Shown here in pieces: positions 7,280 through 15,187 of a stretch of 64,000 nucleotides of DNA (the first letter of the stretch is position 1; each line of letters opens with the position of its first letter). The position numbers were made by a program, and so were the translations under genes. Below the pieces are notes generated by a model. The model had not been told where the DNA came from. It saw nothing but the letters and a program-made list of their open reading frames with translations, and searched no databases. This DNA comes from JAKFDK01 sp036676195 (GTDB lineage: Bacteria > Bacillota > Sulfobacillia > Symbiobacteriales > ZC4RG38): positions 10,415 through 74,414 of the forward strand of contig JAKFDK010000053.1 of assembly GCA_036676195.1 (NCBI GenBank). The letters run 5' to 3'.

Positions 7280-9760
7280 TTGGATCTCCATACGATGCTT
7301 GACGCCCTGAACCCACCGCAACGTGAAGCCGCCACCCATAGTACCGGTCCCCTGCTCATCCTGGCCGGTGCCGGATCAGGCAAGACCCGGGTGCTGGTGG
7401 CGCGCATGGCCTGGCTCCTGCAGCAGGGAGTCAGCCCTTACCGCATCATTGCCATCACCTTTACCAATAAAGCCGCGGCGGAAATGAAGGAACGGGTGCA
7501 GCAGGTGATTGGCCCCAGGGCCCGGGATATCTGGGTCAGCACCTTCCATTCCGCCTGCGTCCGCATCCTGCGGCGCGACATCGAAAAACTGGGGTACAGC
7601 CGTGAATTCGCCATTCTCGACACCGGCGACCAGCAGGCGGTGGTCAAGGATATATTGAAAACCTTGAATTTATCAGACAAGCAATATAGCGCCAATGCCA
7701 TGTTGGGTGCCATTTCGGACTGGAAGAATGAACTGAAAGATGAACACACGGCCGCCCGCGAAGCCCGGGACTTCCTGGTCCAGAAGCAAGCCGAAGTCTA
7801 TGCGCTCTACCAGCAACGATTGCGGGCCGCCGGTGCCCTGGACTTCGACGACCTCATCCGGCTGACGGTCCGGCTCCTTCAGGAATGGCCGCAGGTCAGG
7901 GAGTATTACCAGAACAAATTCGAACAAGTGCTGGTGGACGAATACCAGGACACCAACCAGGCCCAGTACATCCTGGTCAGCCTGCTCGCCGGCAAGCACG
8001 GTAACCTGTGTGTGGTGGGCGACGACGACCAGGGCATTTACTCCTGGCGCGGCGCCACTATCCGCAACATCCTGGACTTTGAAGAAAACTATCCTAACGC
8101 CCACGTGGTCAAGCTGGAGCAAAACTACCGTTCTACCCAAAATATCCTGGATGCGGCCAATGCCGTTGTCCACCATAACCTGGGGCGCAAAGATAAGCGC
8201 CTGTTCACCACCGAGGGCCGGGGCGCCCCCATTATCCGTTACCAGGCCCGCGACGAGCACGACGAGGCCTGGTATGTGGCTGACCAGATCAAAGAAAACC
8301 GGCAGCAGGGTACGCCCTGTGGCGACATGGCCATCCTTTACCGCACCCATGCCCAGTCGCGCGCCCTGGAAGAAATCTTTGTGCGCCGGGAAATCCCGTA
8401 CGCCATCGTCGGCGGGCTCAAGTTTTTTGAGCGCAAGGAAGTAAAGGATGTCATTGCTTATTTGCGCCTGATCCAGAACCCGGCCGATACCATCAGCTTC
8501 AAGCGTGCCATTCAGGTACCGCGCCGCGGGGTGGGGCCGGTCACCCTCGACAAGGTGGAAGAGGCGGCCATGGCCCTGGGCAAGCCGATCCTGGAGGTGG
8601 CGTCCTGGGCCGGATCCATGGTGCCGGGCCTGGGCAAGGCGGCGGTGGCCAAGGTGGGGGAGTTTGCCGAGCTCATTCACACCCTGCGCCGCCAGTATGT
8701 CGAGTTTGAACTGCCGCTGCCCGAACTCATCGACCAGGTTCTGACCCGCTCCGGCCTGCTGGCCGAACTGCAGGCCGAAAACACCATCGAGGCCCAGGGG
8801 CGCATCGAGAACCTGCGGGAAATGAAGTCGGTGGCAATGGACGAGGGTCCGGTCAACAACGATCCCGACTTCGACAACCTGCCCCTGGCCCGCTTCCTGG
8901 AGCGGGTGGCCCTGGTGGCCGATGCCGACAGCCTCGACGGCGGCAGCGCCGACCGGGTGGTCATGATGACCCTGCACACAGCCAAAGGCCTGGAATTCCC
9001 CACCGTCTTCCTCGTGGGTATGGAAGAAGGCGTCTTCCCCAGCAGCCGTTCCGAAGACGAGGAACGCCTCGAGGAAGAGCGGCGGCTATGCTATGTAGGA
9101 ATGACCCGGGCCCGGTGCCGGCTGTACCTGACCCATGCTTTTTCGCGCACCCTATACGGACAAACCCGCAACAACGCGCCGTCACGCTTTCTGGCGGAAA
9201 TCCCCGAGGAACTGGTTGAGGTCCAGGGCGTGGACTTCAGCAGCAAATACAGCGCCATGCTGGGCGATGTCCCCGGCTACGGCCGCTTCCGTGGCTATGA
9301 GGGCACACCGCGCGGCGGCAACGCCGGCGGCAGCGGCAACGGCAACAGCAACAGCGGCACCTGGGGCAGCCGGACCTGGGGCCAGGCCCGCCCGCCCGCT
9401 GAAGAGGATTTCAGCCCCGCCATCGGCAGCCCGGGATGGGGGCAGGCCGTCCGCAGTGCCACCCCGGCGGTCCCCGCCCCGGCGGCCCCTACCCCGGCGG
9501 CCCCTACCCCGGCGGCCCCTACCCCGGCGGCCCCTACCCCGGCGGCCCCCGCCCCGGCACCGAGCGCCGCCACCCCCGCCGGGGCGCAGTCGGTCTACGG
9601 CCCCGGCGACAGCGTCACCCATGTCAAGTTCGGCACCGGCACGGTGAAGGAACAAAAGGGCGACACAGTAACGGTCATTTTCCCCGGCATGGGCGAGAAG
9701 AACCTGGTGGCCTCCTACTTGCAGCGCAGTCCCGACGATCGGGAGGGCAATTCACCTTGA
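7280..9760 (+). CDS. pcrA: ATP-dependent 3'-5' DNA helicase PcrA (UvrD/Rep family)
   Basis: SF1A helicase for DNA repair and removal of stalled replication and transcription complexes. TTG at 7280 is chosen as start because GGGAGGAA (7266-7273) is well spaced; the open frame further upstream has no such signal. Visible motifs are Walker A AGAGSGKT (Lys35), DEYQDTN (about residue 220), GDDDQGIYSWRGA, EQNYRS, and motifs V/VI in MTLHTAKGLEFP and YVGMTRAR. The C-terminus has a Gly/Ser-rich then TPAAP-repeated linker and ends in a Tudor-like segment (YGPGDSVTHVKFGTGTV), which in Bacillus PcrA contacts RNA polymerase. About 826 residues, longer than usual because of the linker. It overlaps ligA by one base (TGATG). 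Confidence 0.93.
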   Translation: MDLHTMLDALNPPQREAATHSTGPLLILAGAGSGKTRVLVARMAWLLQQGVSPYRIIAITFTNKAAAEMKERVQQVIGPRARDIWVSTFHSACVRILRRDIEKLGYSREFAILDTGDQQAVVKDILKTLNLSDKQYSANAMLGAISDWKNELKDEHTAAREARDFLVQKQAEVYALYQQRLRAAGALDFDDLIRLTVRLLQEWPQVREYYQNKFEQVLVDEYQDTNQAQYILVSLLAGKHGNLCVVGDDDQGIYSWRGATIRNILDFEENYPNAHVVKLEQNYRSTQNILDAANAVVHHNLGRKDKRLFTTEGRGAPIIRYQARDEHDEAWYVADQIKENRQQGTPCGDMAILYRTHAQSRALEEIFVRREIPYAIVGGLKFFERKEVKDVIAYLRLIQNPADTISFKRAIQVPRRGVGPVTLDKVEEAAMALGKPILEVASWAGSMVPGLGKAAVAKVGEFAELIHTLRRQYVEFELPLPELIDQVLTRSGLLAELQAENTIEAQGRIENLREMKSVAMDEGPVNNDPDFDNLPLARFLERVALVADADSLDGGSADRVVMMTLHTAKGLEFPTVFLVGMEEGVFPSSRSEDEERLEEERRLCYVGMTRARCRLYLTHAFSRTLYGQTRNNAPSRFLAEIPEELVEVQGVDFSSKYSAMLGDVPGYGRFRGYEGTPRGGNAGGSGNGNSNSGTWGSRTWGQARPPAEEDFSPAIGSPGWGQAVRSATPAVPAPAAPTPAAPTPAAPTPAAPTPAAPAPAPSAATPAGAQSVYGPGDSVTHVKFGTGTVKEQKGDTVTVIFPGMGEKNLVASYLQRSPDDREGNSP
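9479..9550 (+). repeat. 15-bp tandem repeat in pcrA linker
   Basis: About four near-identical 15-bp units (core CGGCGGCCCCTACCC) encode a TPAAP repeat in the disordered linker before the PcrA C-terminal Tudor-like domain. The in-frame unit length keeps the reading frame whatever the copy number. Confidence 0.8.
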
Positions 9761-11769
9761 TGCGTGACGCAGCAATCCGGCGGATGGATGAACTGGTCCG
9801 GATCATTCAACACCACAATGACCTGTATTACGTGCAGGATGCTCCGGCCATTGCCGACGCCGAATGGGACGCCCTGCTCCGGGAACTGCAGGCTCTGGAG
9901 GCCGAGTTCCCGGACCTGGCCCGGCCGGATTCACCCACCCAGCGGGTCGGTGCGGCACCGGCGACAGATTTCGCCAAAGTCAGGCACGACCCGCCCATGA
10001 TGTCCCTGGACAACGCCTTTGGCGCCGAGGAACTGCGGGACTTTGACCGGCGCGCCCGCGGGCTGGCGGAAACAGACGACCTGGAGTACGTGGGCGAACT
10101 GAAGATCGACGGCCTCTCCATTTCCCTGCGCTACGAAAACGGGCTGTTTGTCCAGGGGGCGACGCGGGGCGACGGGGCCGAGGGGGAGGACGTCACCCAG
10201 AACCTGAAAACCATCGATTCCATCCCCCTGCGCCTGAGCGGAGACCGGGTTCCCCCGTTGCTGGTAGTCCGCGGCGAAGTGTACATGCCCAGGGCCTCCT
10301 TCGACCGCATGAATGCGGCCCTGCTGGCCGAGGGGAAGGAGCCCAAGGCCAACCCGCGCAACGCCGCCGCCGGATCGGTGCGGGTCAAGGACCCCCGGGT
10401 CACCCGGTCCCGCAAGCTCGACACCTTCATCTATACCCTGGTCACCGTACCGGACTTCATCCATACCCACTGGGACAGCCTGGAGTACCTGCAGGAACTC
10501 GGTTTCAAGGTCAACCCGGAGCGGCGGCGGCTGGGGACTGTCGACGCCGTCGTGGCCTGGACCGAAACCTGGCGGCAGCAGCGCTTCGAACTGCCATACG
10601 ACATCGACGGCCTGGTCGTCAAGGTCAACAATCTCGACCTGCGGGCGCGGCTGGGAGTCACCGCCAGGTTTCCCCGCTGGGCGGTGGCCTTCAAGTATCC
10701 GGCCGAGCAGGCAGAAACAGTGGTGGAAGACATCACCGTCGAGGTGGGCCGGACCGGCGCCGTCACCCCCTCGGCCGACCTGCGGCCGGTCCGGGTCGCC
10801 GGCACCGTCGTCCGGCGGGCCACCCTGCATAACGAAGACCAGATCCGGCAACTCGATGTGCGCATCGGGGACACCGTCATCATCGAAAAGGCCGGCGAAA
10901 TCATCCCCAAGGTGGTACGGGTGGTAACGGAGCGGCGGCCGCCCGACACCGAGCCGTGGCAGATGCCCGCCCACTGCCCGCAGTGCGGCACACCCCTGGT
11001 CCGGAGCGAAGGCGAGGCGGCGACCCGCTGCCCCAACATCGCCTGCCCGGCCCAGCAGTTCCGGGCCATCCTCCACTTTGCCTCCCGCGACGCCATGAAC
11101 ATCGAGGGCCTGGGCGAGCAGTGGATCGCCCAGTTCCTTGAAGAGGGCCTGATCCGCGACGTCGCCGACATCTACCTGTTGCCGCAGCAACGGGCAAAGC
11201 TGCTGCAACTGGAGCGGATGGGCGAAAAACTGGCCGACAACCTGCTGGAATCCATCGAACGAACCAGGCAGCACCCGCTGCACCGCCTGCTGTTTGCCCT
11301 GGGCATCCGCAACGTCGGTGAAAAGGGCGCCAGAGACCTGGCCAGGCATTTTGGCCACCTCCACGCCCTCATGCAGGCGGGGCCGGAGGAACTGACCGCC
11401 GTCAGCGGGGTGGGCCCGGTCATGGCCGAGTCCGTCATCGCCTACTTCCAGGCGGAGCGCAACCAGGACCTGGTCCGGCGCCTGCGGGCAGCCGGCCTGA
11501 ATACCACCGAGCCGGTCGATGAGGCGCCGGCGGGTGCCCGGCCCCTGGAGGGGCAGACGGTGGTGGTGACCGGCACCCTGCCGAGCTGGGGCCGCAAAGA
11601 AGCCGAAGATCTGATCGAGCGGCTGGGCGGCAAGGCCGCCGGCAGCGTCAGCAAGAAAACCAGCTTTGTGCTGGCCGGAGAGGCAGCCGGTTCCAAGCTG
11701 GATAAGGCCCGCAGTCTGGGTGTGCCGGTTCTGAATGAAGAGGAATTCAGGGAAAAGTTTAGTCTTTAA
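9760..11769 (+). CDS. ligA: NAD-dependent DNA ligase LigA
   Basis: Seals nicks during replication and repair using NAD+. The ATG at 9760 overlaps the pcrA TGA, with GGGAGGG upstream at 9741-9747; this gives 669 residues, the usual LigA length. Landmarks are the Ia-domain DLYYVQDAPAIADAEWD, adenylation lysine in ELKIDGLS (Lys115), GATRGDG, the four-Cys zinc site CPQCG...RCPNIACP (about 407-430), HhH motifs (for example NVGEKGARDLARHFG) and a C-terminal BRCT domain from about residue 590 (GQTVVVTGTLPSWGRKEAED). The pcrA-ligA coupling suggests co-translation of repair functions. Confidence 0.95.
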   Translation: MRDAAIRRMDELVRIIQHHNDLYYVQDAPAIADAEWDALLRELQALEAEFPDLARPDSPTQRVGAAPATDFAKVRHDPPMMSLDNAFGAEELRDFDRRARGLAETDDLEYVGELKIDGLSISLRYENGLFVQGATRGDGAEGEDVTQNLKTIDSIPLRLSGDRVPPLLVVRGEVYMPRASFDRMNAALLAEGKEPKANPRNAAAGSVRVKDPRVTRSRKLDTFIYTLVTVPDFIHTHWDSLEYLQELGFKVNPERRRLGTVDAVVAWTETWRQQRFELPYDIDGLVVKVNNLDLRARLGVTARFPRWAVAFKYPAEQAETVVEDITVEVGRTGAVTPSADLRPVRVAGTVVRRATLHNEDQIRQLDVRIGDTVIIEKAGEIIPKVVRVVTERRPPDTEPWQMPAHCPQCGTPLVRSEGEAATRCPNIACPAQQFRAILHFASRDAMNIEGLGEQWIAQFLEEGLIRDVADIYLLPQQRAKLLQLERMGEKLADNLLESIERTRQHPLHRLLFALGIRNVGEKGARDLARHFGHLHALMQAGPEELTAVSGVGPVMAESVIAYFQAERNQDLVRRLRAAGLNTTEPVDEAPAGARPLEGQTVVVTGTLPSWGRKEAEDLIERLGGKAAGSVSKKTSFVLAGEAAGSKLDKARSLGVPVLNEEEFREKFSL

Positions 11770-11948
11770 GGCGGCCCGGCTGCACAACCAGGTTCTGAAT
11801 GGTGCCGCTGCTGCATAATTCTGCCGTGGATACCGGAACGGGGAACCAGCAAAGGGAGCAAATTGCCTGTACTCCCAAAAGACGGCGAATAACGCGAGCA
11901 GGATTCCTCGTCATCCCCAGCGAATCAACCGGGTACAAGAAGAAGCTT

Positions 11949-12027
11949 AAAACGCAGTACGAGCCAGGAACATCGGGGTGAAGTGACCACAGTTGGGGTG
12001 GTTCCCGGTACCGGGCTCGTTTTATCT
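11949..12027 (+). promoter_or_regulatory. Leader hairpin with T-box-like motif upstream of oppD
   Basis: Between ligA and oppD a long inverted repeat, ACGAGCC (about 11959) with GGCTCGT followed by TTTA (about 12018), encloses inner arms GGAAC/GTTCC. Inside sits GGGGTGGTTCCCGG, which resembles but does not match the T-box antiterminator consensus GGGTGGNACCGCG. It could be a conditional terminator in the oppDF leader. I could not identify a convincing Stem I or specifier loop, so T-box status is doubtful. Confidence 0.3.
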
Positions 12028-12077
12028 GGGGTCTGCTGCCGCCCGGTAGATAAAGGACGGATACGAGGAGTGAGCCG

Positions 12078-13073
12078 ATGAGCGAAAAACTGGTTGAAAT
12101 CCGCAACCTCCGCACCCACTTCTACACGGAAGATGGAGTTGTGCCTGCGGTGGATGGGGTCAGCCTTTACATCAAGAGGGGCGAAACGCTGGGCGTGGTG
12201 GGCGAGTCTGGTTGTGGCAAGAGCGTCACCTCGCTCTCCATCATGCGGCTGATCCCCAACCCACCTGGAAAAATCGTGGGCGGAGAAATCCTGTTCAACG
12301 GTGAAAACCTGCTCAAGAAGCCAGAAGCCGAAATGCGCAAGATCCGCGGCAACGAGGTCTCCATGATCTTTCAGGAGCCCATGACCTCGCTGAATCCGGT
12401 CTTTACTGTCGGTGACCAGATTGCCGAGGCGATTCAGCTCCATCAGGGTCTTCATTATAAGGCAGCTCTGGCGAAGGCCGTCGAAATGCTCCGGCTGGTT
12501 GGTATTCCGGAGCCGCAGAAGCGAATTCATAACTACCCGCACCAGATGTCCGGCGGCATGCGCCAGCGCATCATGATCGCCATGGCTCTGAGCTGCAATC
12601 CCAAACTGCTGATTGCCGACGAACCCACCACCGCACTTGACGTCACCATCCAGGCCCAGATCCTGGAGCTGATGAAGAAGCTGAAGAAGGAACTGGGTAT
12701 GGCCATCATGCTGATTACCCACGACCTGGGTGTAGTGGCGGAAATGTGCGAGCGCGTCGTCGTCATGTACGCCGGCAAGGTGGTTGAAGAGAGCGACGTC
12801 GTCTCGCTTTTCAAGGACCCGCTGCATCCGTACACCGAAGGTCTGTTGCAGTCGGTGCCCCGGCTTGACGAACAGCGGGAGAAGCTACACGTCATCGAAG
12901 GCGTGGTGCCCAACCCCATGAATATGCCCGAAGGCTGCCGTTTTCACCCGCGGTGCCCCCATGCCGAAGACCGGTGCAAGCAGGTGGAGCCTGCCCTGGA
13001 GAAGGTTGGCGAGGGCCGGTATGTAGCCTGCCACGTGGCTGCTGATCGTCTGGCAAAGGGGGTCGCGCGCTGA
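12078..13073 (+). CDS. oppD: Oligopeptide/dipeptide ABC transporter ATP-binding protein (OppD/DppD type)
   Basis: Cytoplasmic ATPase subunit of a peptide importer. The 331 residues show Walker A GESGCGKS (42-49), Q-loop FQEPMTSLNP, signature MSGGMRQR (about 157), Walker B LLIADEPTTALD (about 177) and H-loop THDLGVV. The C-terminal oligopeptide-transporter extension with clustered cysteines (CRFHPRCPHAEDRC) is typical of OppD/DppD. The next gene starts inside its stop codon. No substrate-binding protein or permease gene lies nearby, so these ATPases must serve a transporter encoded elsewhere. Confidence 0.88.
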   Translation: MSEKLVEIRNLRTHFYTEDGVVPAVDGVSLYIKRGETLGVVGESGCGKSVTSLSIMRLIPNPPGKIVGGEILFNGENLLKKPEAEMRKIRGNEVSMIFQEPMTSLNPVFTVGDQIAEAIQLHQGLHYKAALAKAVEMLRLVGIPEPQKRIHNYPHQMSGGMRQRIMIAMALSCNPKLLIADEPTTALDVTIQAQILELMKKLKKELGMAIMLITHDLGVVAEMCERVVVMYAGKVVEESDVVSLFKDPLHPYTEGLLQSVPRLDEQREKLHVIEGVVPNPMNMPEGCRFHPRCPHAEDRCKQVEPALEKVGEGRYVACHVAADRLAKGVAR

Positions 13074-14074
13074 TGGCTCTGGCAACCCCGGTCAAAACAC
13101 AAAAAGAAATACTCATGCAAGTCCGGGACCTGAAGCGATGGTTCCCGGTCACCGGCGGCGGCCTCATTTCCAGGGTTACCGGCCACGTCAAGGCGGTTGA
13201 CGGCGTGAGCTTCGATATCCGCCGCGGCGAGACCCTTGGCCTGGTCGGCGAGTCCGGGTGCGGCAAGACCACCCTGGGTAAGGTTCTGTTACGGCTGCAG
13301 GAGCCCACCAGCGGTTCCGTGTTCTTCGAAGGCCGGGATATCTTCAAACTGGGCCGCGAGGACATGCGCAAACTGCGCCGGGAGATGCAGATCATCTTCC
13401 AGGACCCATACGCCTCGCTGAACCCGCGTATGACCGTCGGCGAAATTGTCGGTGAACCCCTGGAGATCCACGGCGTGGCCAGAGGCGCCGAAAAGCAGCG
13501 CCGGGTGCAAAAACTGCTTGAAGTGGTGGGGTTGGCGTCCTTCCACGCCCGGCGATATCCGCATGAATTCTCCGGTGGTCAGCGCCAGCGCATTGGCATT
13601 GCCCGTTCACTGGCACTGAACCCCAAACTCATTATCTGCGATGAACCGGTCTCTGCACTGGACGTTTCCATTCAGTCCCAGGTGCTCAACCTGCTGGCCG
13701 AACTGCAGAAAGAATTCAACCTGACCTACCTCTTCATTGCCCATGGGCTGTCGGTGGTCAAGCACGTCTCCGACCGGGTGGGCGTCATGTACCTGGGCAA
13801 GCTGGTCGAACTGGCCGACAAGAACGAGATCTATGCCAATCCAAAGCATCCGTATACCGAAGCCCTGATGAGTGCCATTCCTGTTCCTGATCCGACGGTA
13901 CGGCGGGAGCGCATCATTCTGGAGGGTGACGTACCCAGCCCCATTGACCCACCCGCCGGTTGTCGTTTTCATACCCGTTGCCGTCTGGCTGTCGAGGCAT
14001 GCCGGCACGAAGAACCGCAACTGGTGGACATTGGCGGCGGCCACTGGGTGGCCTGCCCCCTCCGGACCCACTGA
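13073..14074 (+). CDS. oppF: Oligopeptide/dipeptide ABC transporter ATP-binding protein (OppF/DppF type)
   Basis: Second ATPase of the peptide importer, translationally coupled to oppD (TGATG overlap). The 333 residues contain Walker A GESGCGKT (about 59-66), FQDPYASLNPR, signature FSGGQRQR (about 165), Walker B LIICDEPVSALD and the C-terminal Cys-containing extension CRFHTRCRLAVEAC. The ITGGG-like insertion before Walker A (FPVTGGGLISR) is characteristic of OppF rather than OppD. A strong terminator follows. Confidence 0.88.
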   Translation: MALATPVKTQKEILMQVRDLKRWFPVTGGGLISRVTGHVKAVDGVSFDIRRGETLGLVGESGCGKTTLGKVLLRLQEPTSGSVFFEGRDIFKLGREDMRKLRREMQIIFQDPYASLNPRMTVGEIVGEPLEIHGVARGAEKQRRVQKLLEVVGLASFHARRYPHEFSGGQRQRIGIARSLALNPKLIICDEPVSALDVSIQSQVLNLLAELQKEFNLTYLFIAHGLSVVKHVSDRVGVMYLGKLVELADKNEIYANPKHPYTEALMSAIPVPDPTVRRERIILEGDVPSPIDPPAGCRFHTRCRLAVEACRHEEPQLVDIGGGHWVACPLRTH

Positions 14075-14088
14075 ACCCCCGCACTCAA

Positions 14089-14115
14089 ACCCCCGCAAGT
14101 CAACCTTGCGGGGGT
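14089..14115. terminator. Terminator between oppF and marR-type gene
   Basis: A perfect 11-bp stem (ACCCCCGCAAG with CTTGCGGGGGT) and 5-base loop is followed by CATTATTT. It lies between two convergent genes and is likely bidirectional. Confidence 0.85.
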
Positions 14116-14127
14116 CATTATTTGGCC

Positions 14128-14640
14128 TCACACGGGTGCCGGGAGTTCCATCGACTCGTCAACCTTGGCCAGAAATTCATGCACATCCTGGTCGCCCACC
14201 AGATGTGCCGCGTATCTGACCAATGTGTTCAACAAATGGTCCTGTTCTGCCAGGGGCAGGTGGCGGGCAAAGGTGCTGGTGGGTAAATCGCGGGCAGCAT
14301 CATCGAAATACTGCCGGCGGATCTCCTCGCCCCTGGGGGTGAGGGCAACCAATTGCACCCGCCGATCCTCGGACAGGTGACGGCAGACGATCAGCCCCTT
14401 TTGAATCAGCCGGCGCAGCAAGCCGGAGACCGTGCCCGGATCCGTATACAGACGCCTCGCCAATTCCAACGTGCGCAATGGATGCCCGGGGAGCAGGGCC
14501 GTCACCAGGCGTAACTGCCCGGAGGTCAAGTCCCAGCGGGAGTGGGCATATCTGTCCAGAATATTTTCCTGCATACGATGAATGGCAGAAATCAGGCGTG
14601 TAATGCGCACCATTTCCCGATCATTGGCATCATGGTACAA
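14128..14640 (-). CDS. MarR-family transcriptional regulator
   Basis: Winged-helix dimeric repressor/activator. SGQLRLVTALLPGHPLRTLELARRL followed by DPGTVSGLLRRLIQKGLIVC gives the helix-turn-helix, and RRVQLVALTPRGEEI the beta-wing, as in MarR. The TTG at 14640 is preferred because GAGGAGGTG precedes it with 6-base spacing; an in-frame ATG at 14679 lacks a ribosome-binding site and would add 13 residues. Length is about 170 residues. Its target is unknown. It is divergent from gatC across an unusually A/T-rich 200-bp spacer. Confidence 0.8.
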   Translation of the reverse strand: MYHDANDREMVRITRLISAIHRMQENILDRYAHSRWDLTSGQLRLVTALLPGHPLRTLELARRLYTDPGTVSGLLRRLIQKGLIVCRHLSEDRRVQLVALTPRGEEIRRQYFDDAARDLPTSTFARHLPLAEQDHLLNTLVRYAAHLVGDQDVHEFLAKVDESMELPAPV

Positions 14641-14832
14641 CCTCAACACCTCCTCTATCCTCGAGGTTTCAAAAAACATTAATTGATTTCGATTATATAT
14701 GATAAATTCCTTTGAGTATGCATATGTATTTAGTCGATTAATGCTGCACTTTATTTATGAGAACCAGGGCAGTTTTGTCCAGCAAATCGTCAACATGCCC
14801 AAAAGTGTGGATACTGCTACTGATCACTTACG

Positions 14833-14862
14833 TTGCCCACGTCTTTCCCTGCATGGTAAAAT
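14833..14862 (+). promoter_or_regulatory. Candidate sigma-A-type promoter for gatCAB
   Basis: TTGCCC (14833-14838) and TAAAAT (14857-14862) are 18 bases apart, about 30 bases before the gatC start. The preceding 150 bases are unusually A/T-rich. This is a pattern match only. Confidence 0.4.
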
Positions 14863-14892
14863 AGCGTGGTAGTCCGGAAGGAGGGCCCAGTC

Positions 14893-15183
14893 GTGGCGAT
14901 TAACCGCGAACAGGTCGATCATGTGGCCAGGCTCGCGCGCTTGGGGCTGACCGAAGCGGAGAAGGATTCCTTTACCGTTCAGCTCAGCCGAATCCTGGAA
15001 CACATGCAGGCCATGAATGCGTTGGATACCAAAGATGTGCCTCCGACCTTCCATATCTTGCCCCTGCAGAACGTGCTGCGGGCAGACGATCCGCACGAAT
15101 CGCTGCCGCAGTCGTCCGCCCTGGCCAACGCACCGCAGGCGGAAGCCGGTGCGGTCAAGGTGCCCAAGATTACGGAGGGCTAA
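14893..15183 (+). CDS. gatC: Glu-tRNA(Gln)/Asp-tRNA(Asn) amidotransferase subunit C
   Basis: Small scaffold subunit of the GatCAB amidotransferase that corrects mischarged tRNAs. GTG at 14893 follows GGAAGGAGGG (14876-14885). The 96 residues show the family pattern DHVARLARLGLTEAE, LSRILEHMQAMNALDTKDVPPTFH and a VLRADDP motif near the C-terminus. gatA begins five bases after its stop codon, and gatB follows. Confidence 0.93.
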   Translation: MAINREQVDHVARLARLGLTEAEKDSFTVQLSRILEHMQAMNALDTKDVPPTFHILPLQNVLRADDPHESLPQSSALANAPQAEAGAVKVPKITEG

Positions 15184-15187
15184 GTCA

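Noticed and set aside
9931..11787. Very long minus-strand open frame opposite ligA
   Set aside because: It is an artefact of high GC on the reverse of a confidently identified gene, with no family resemblance.
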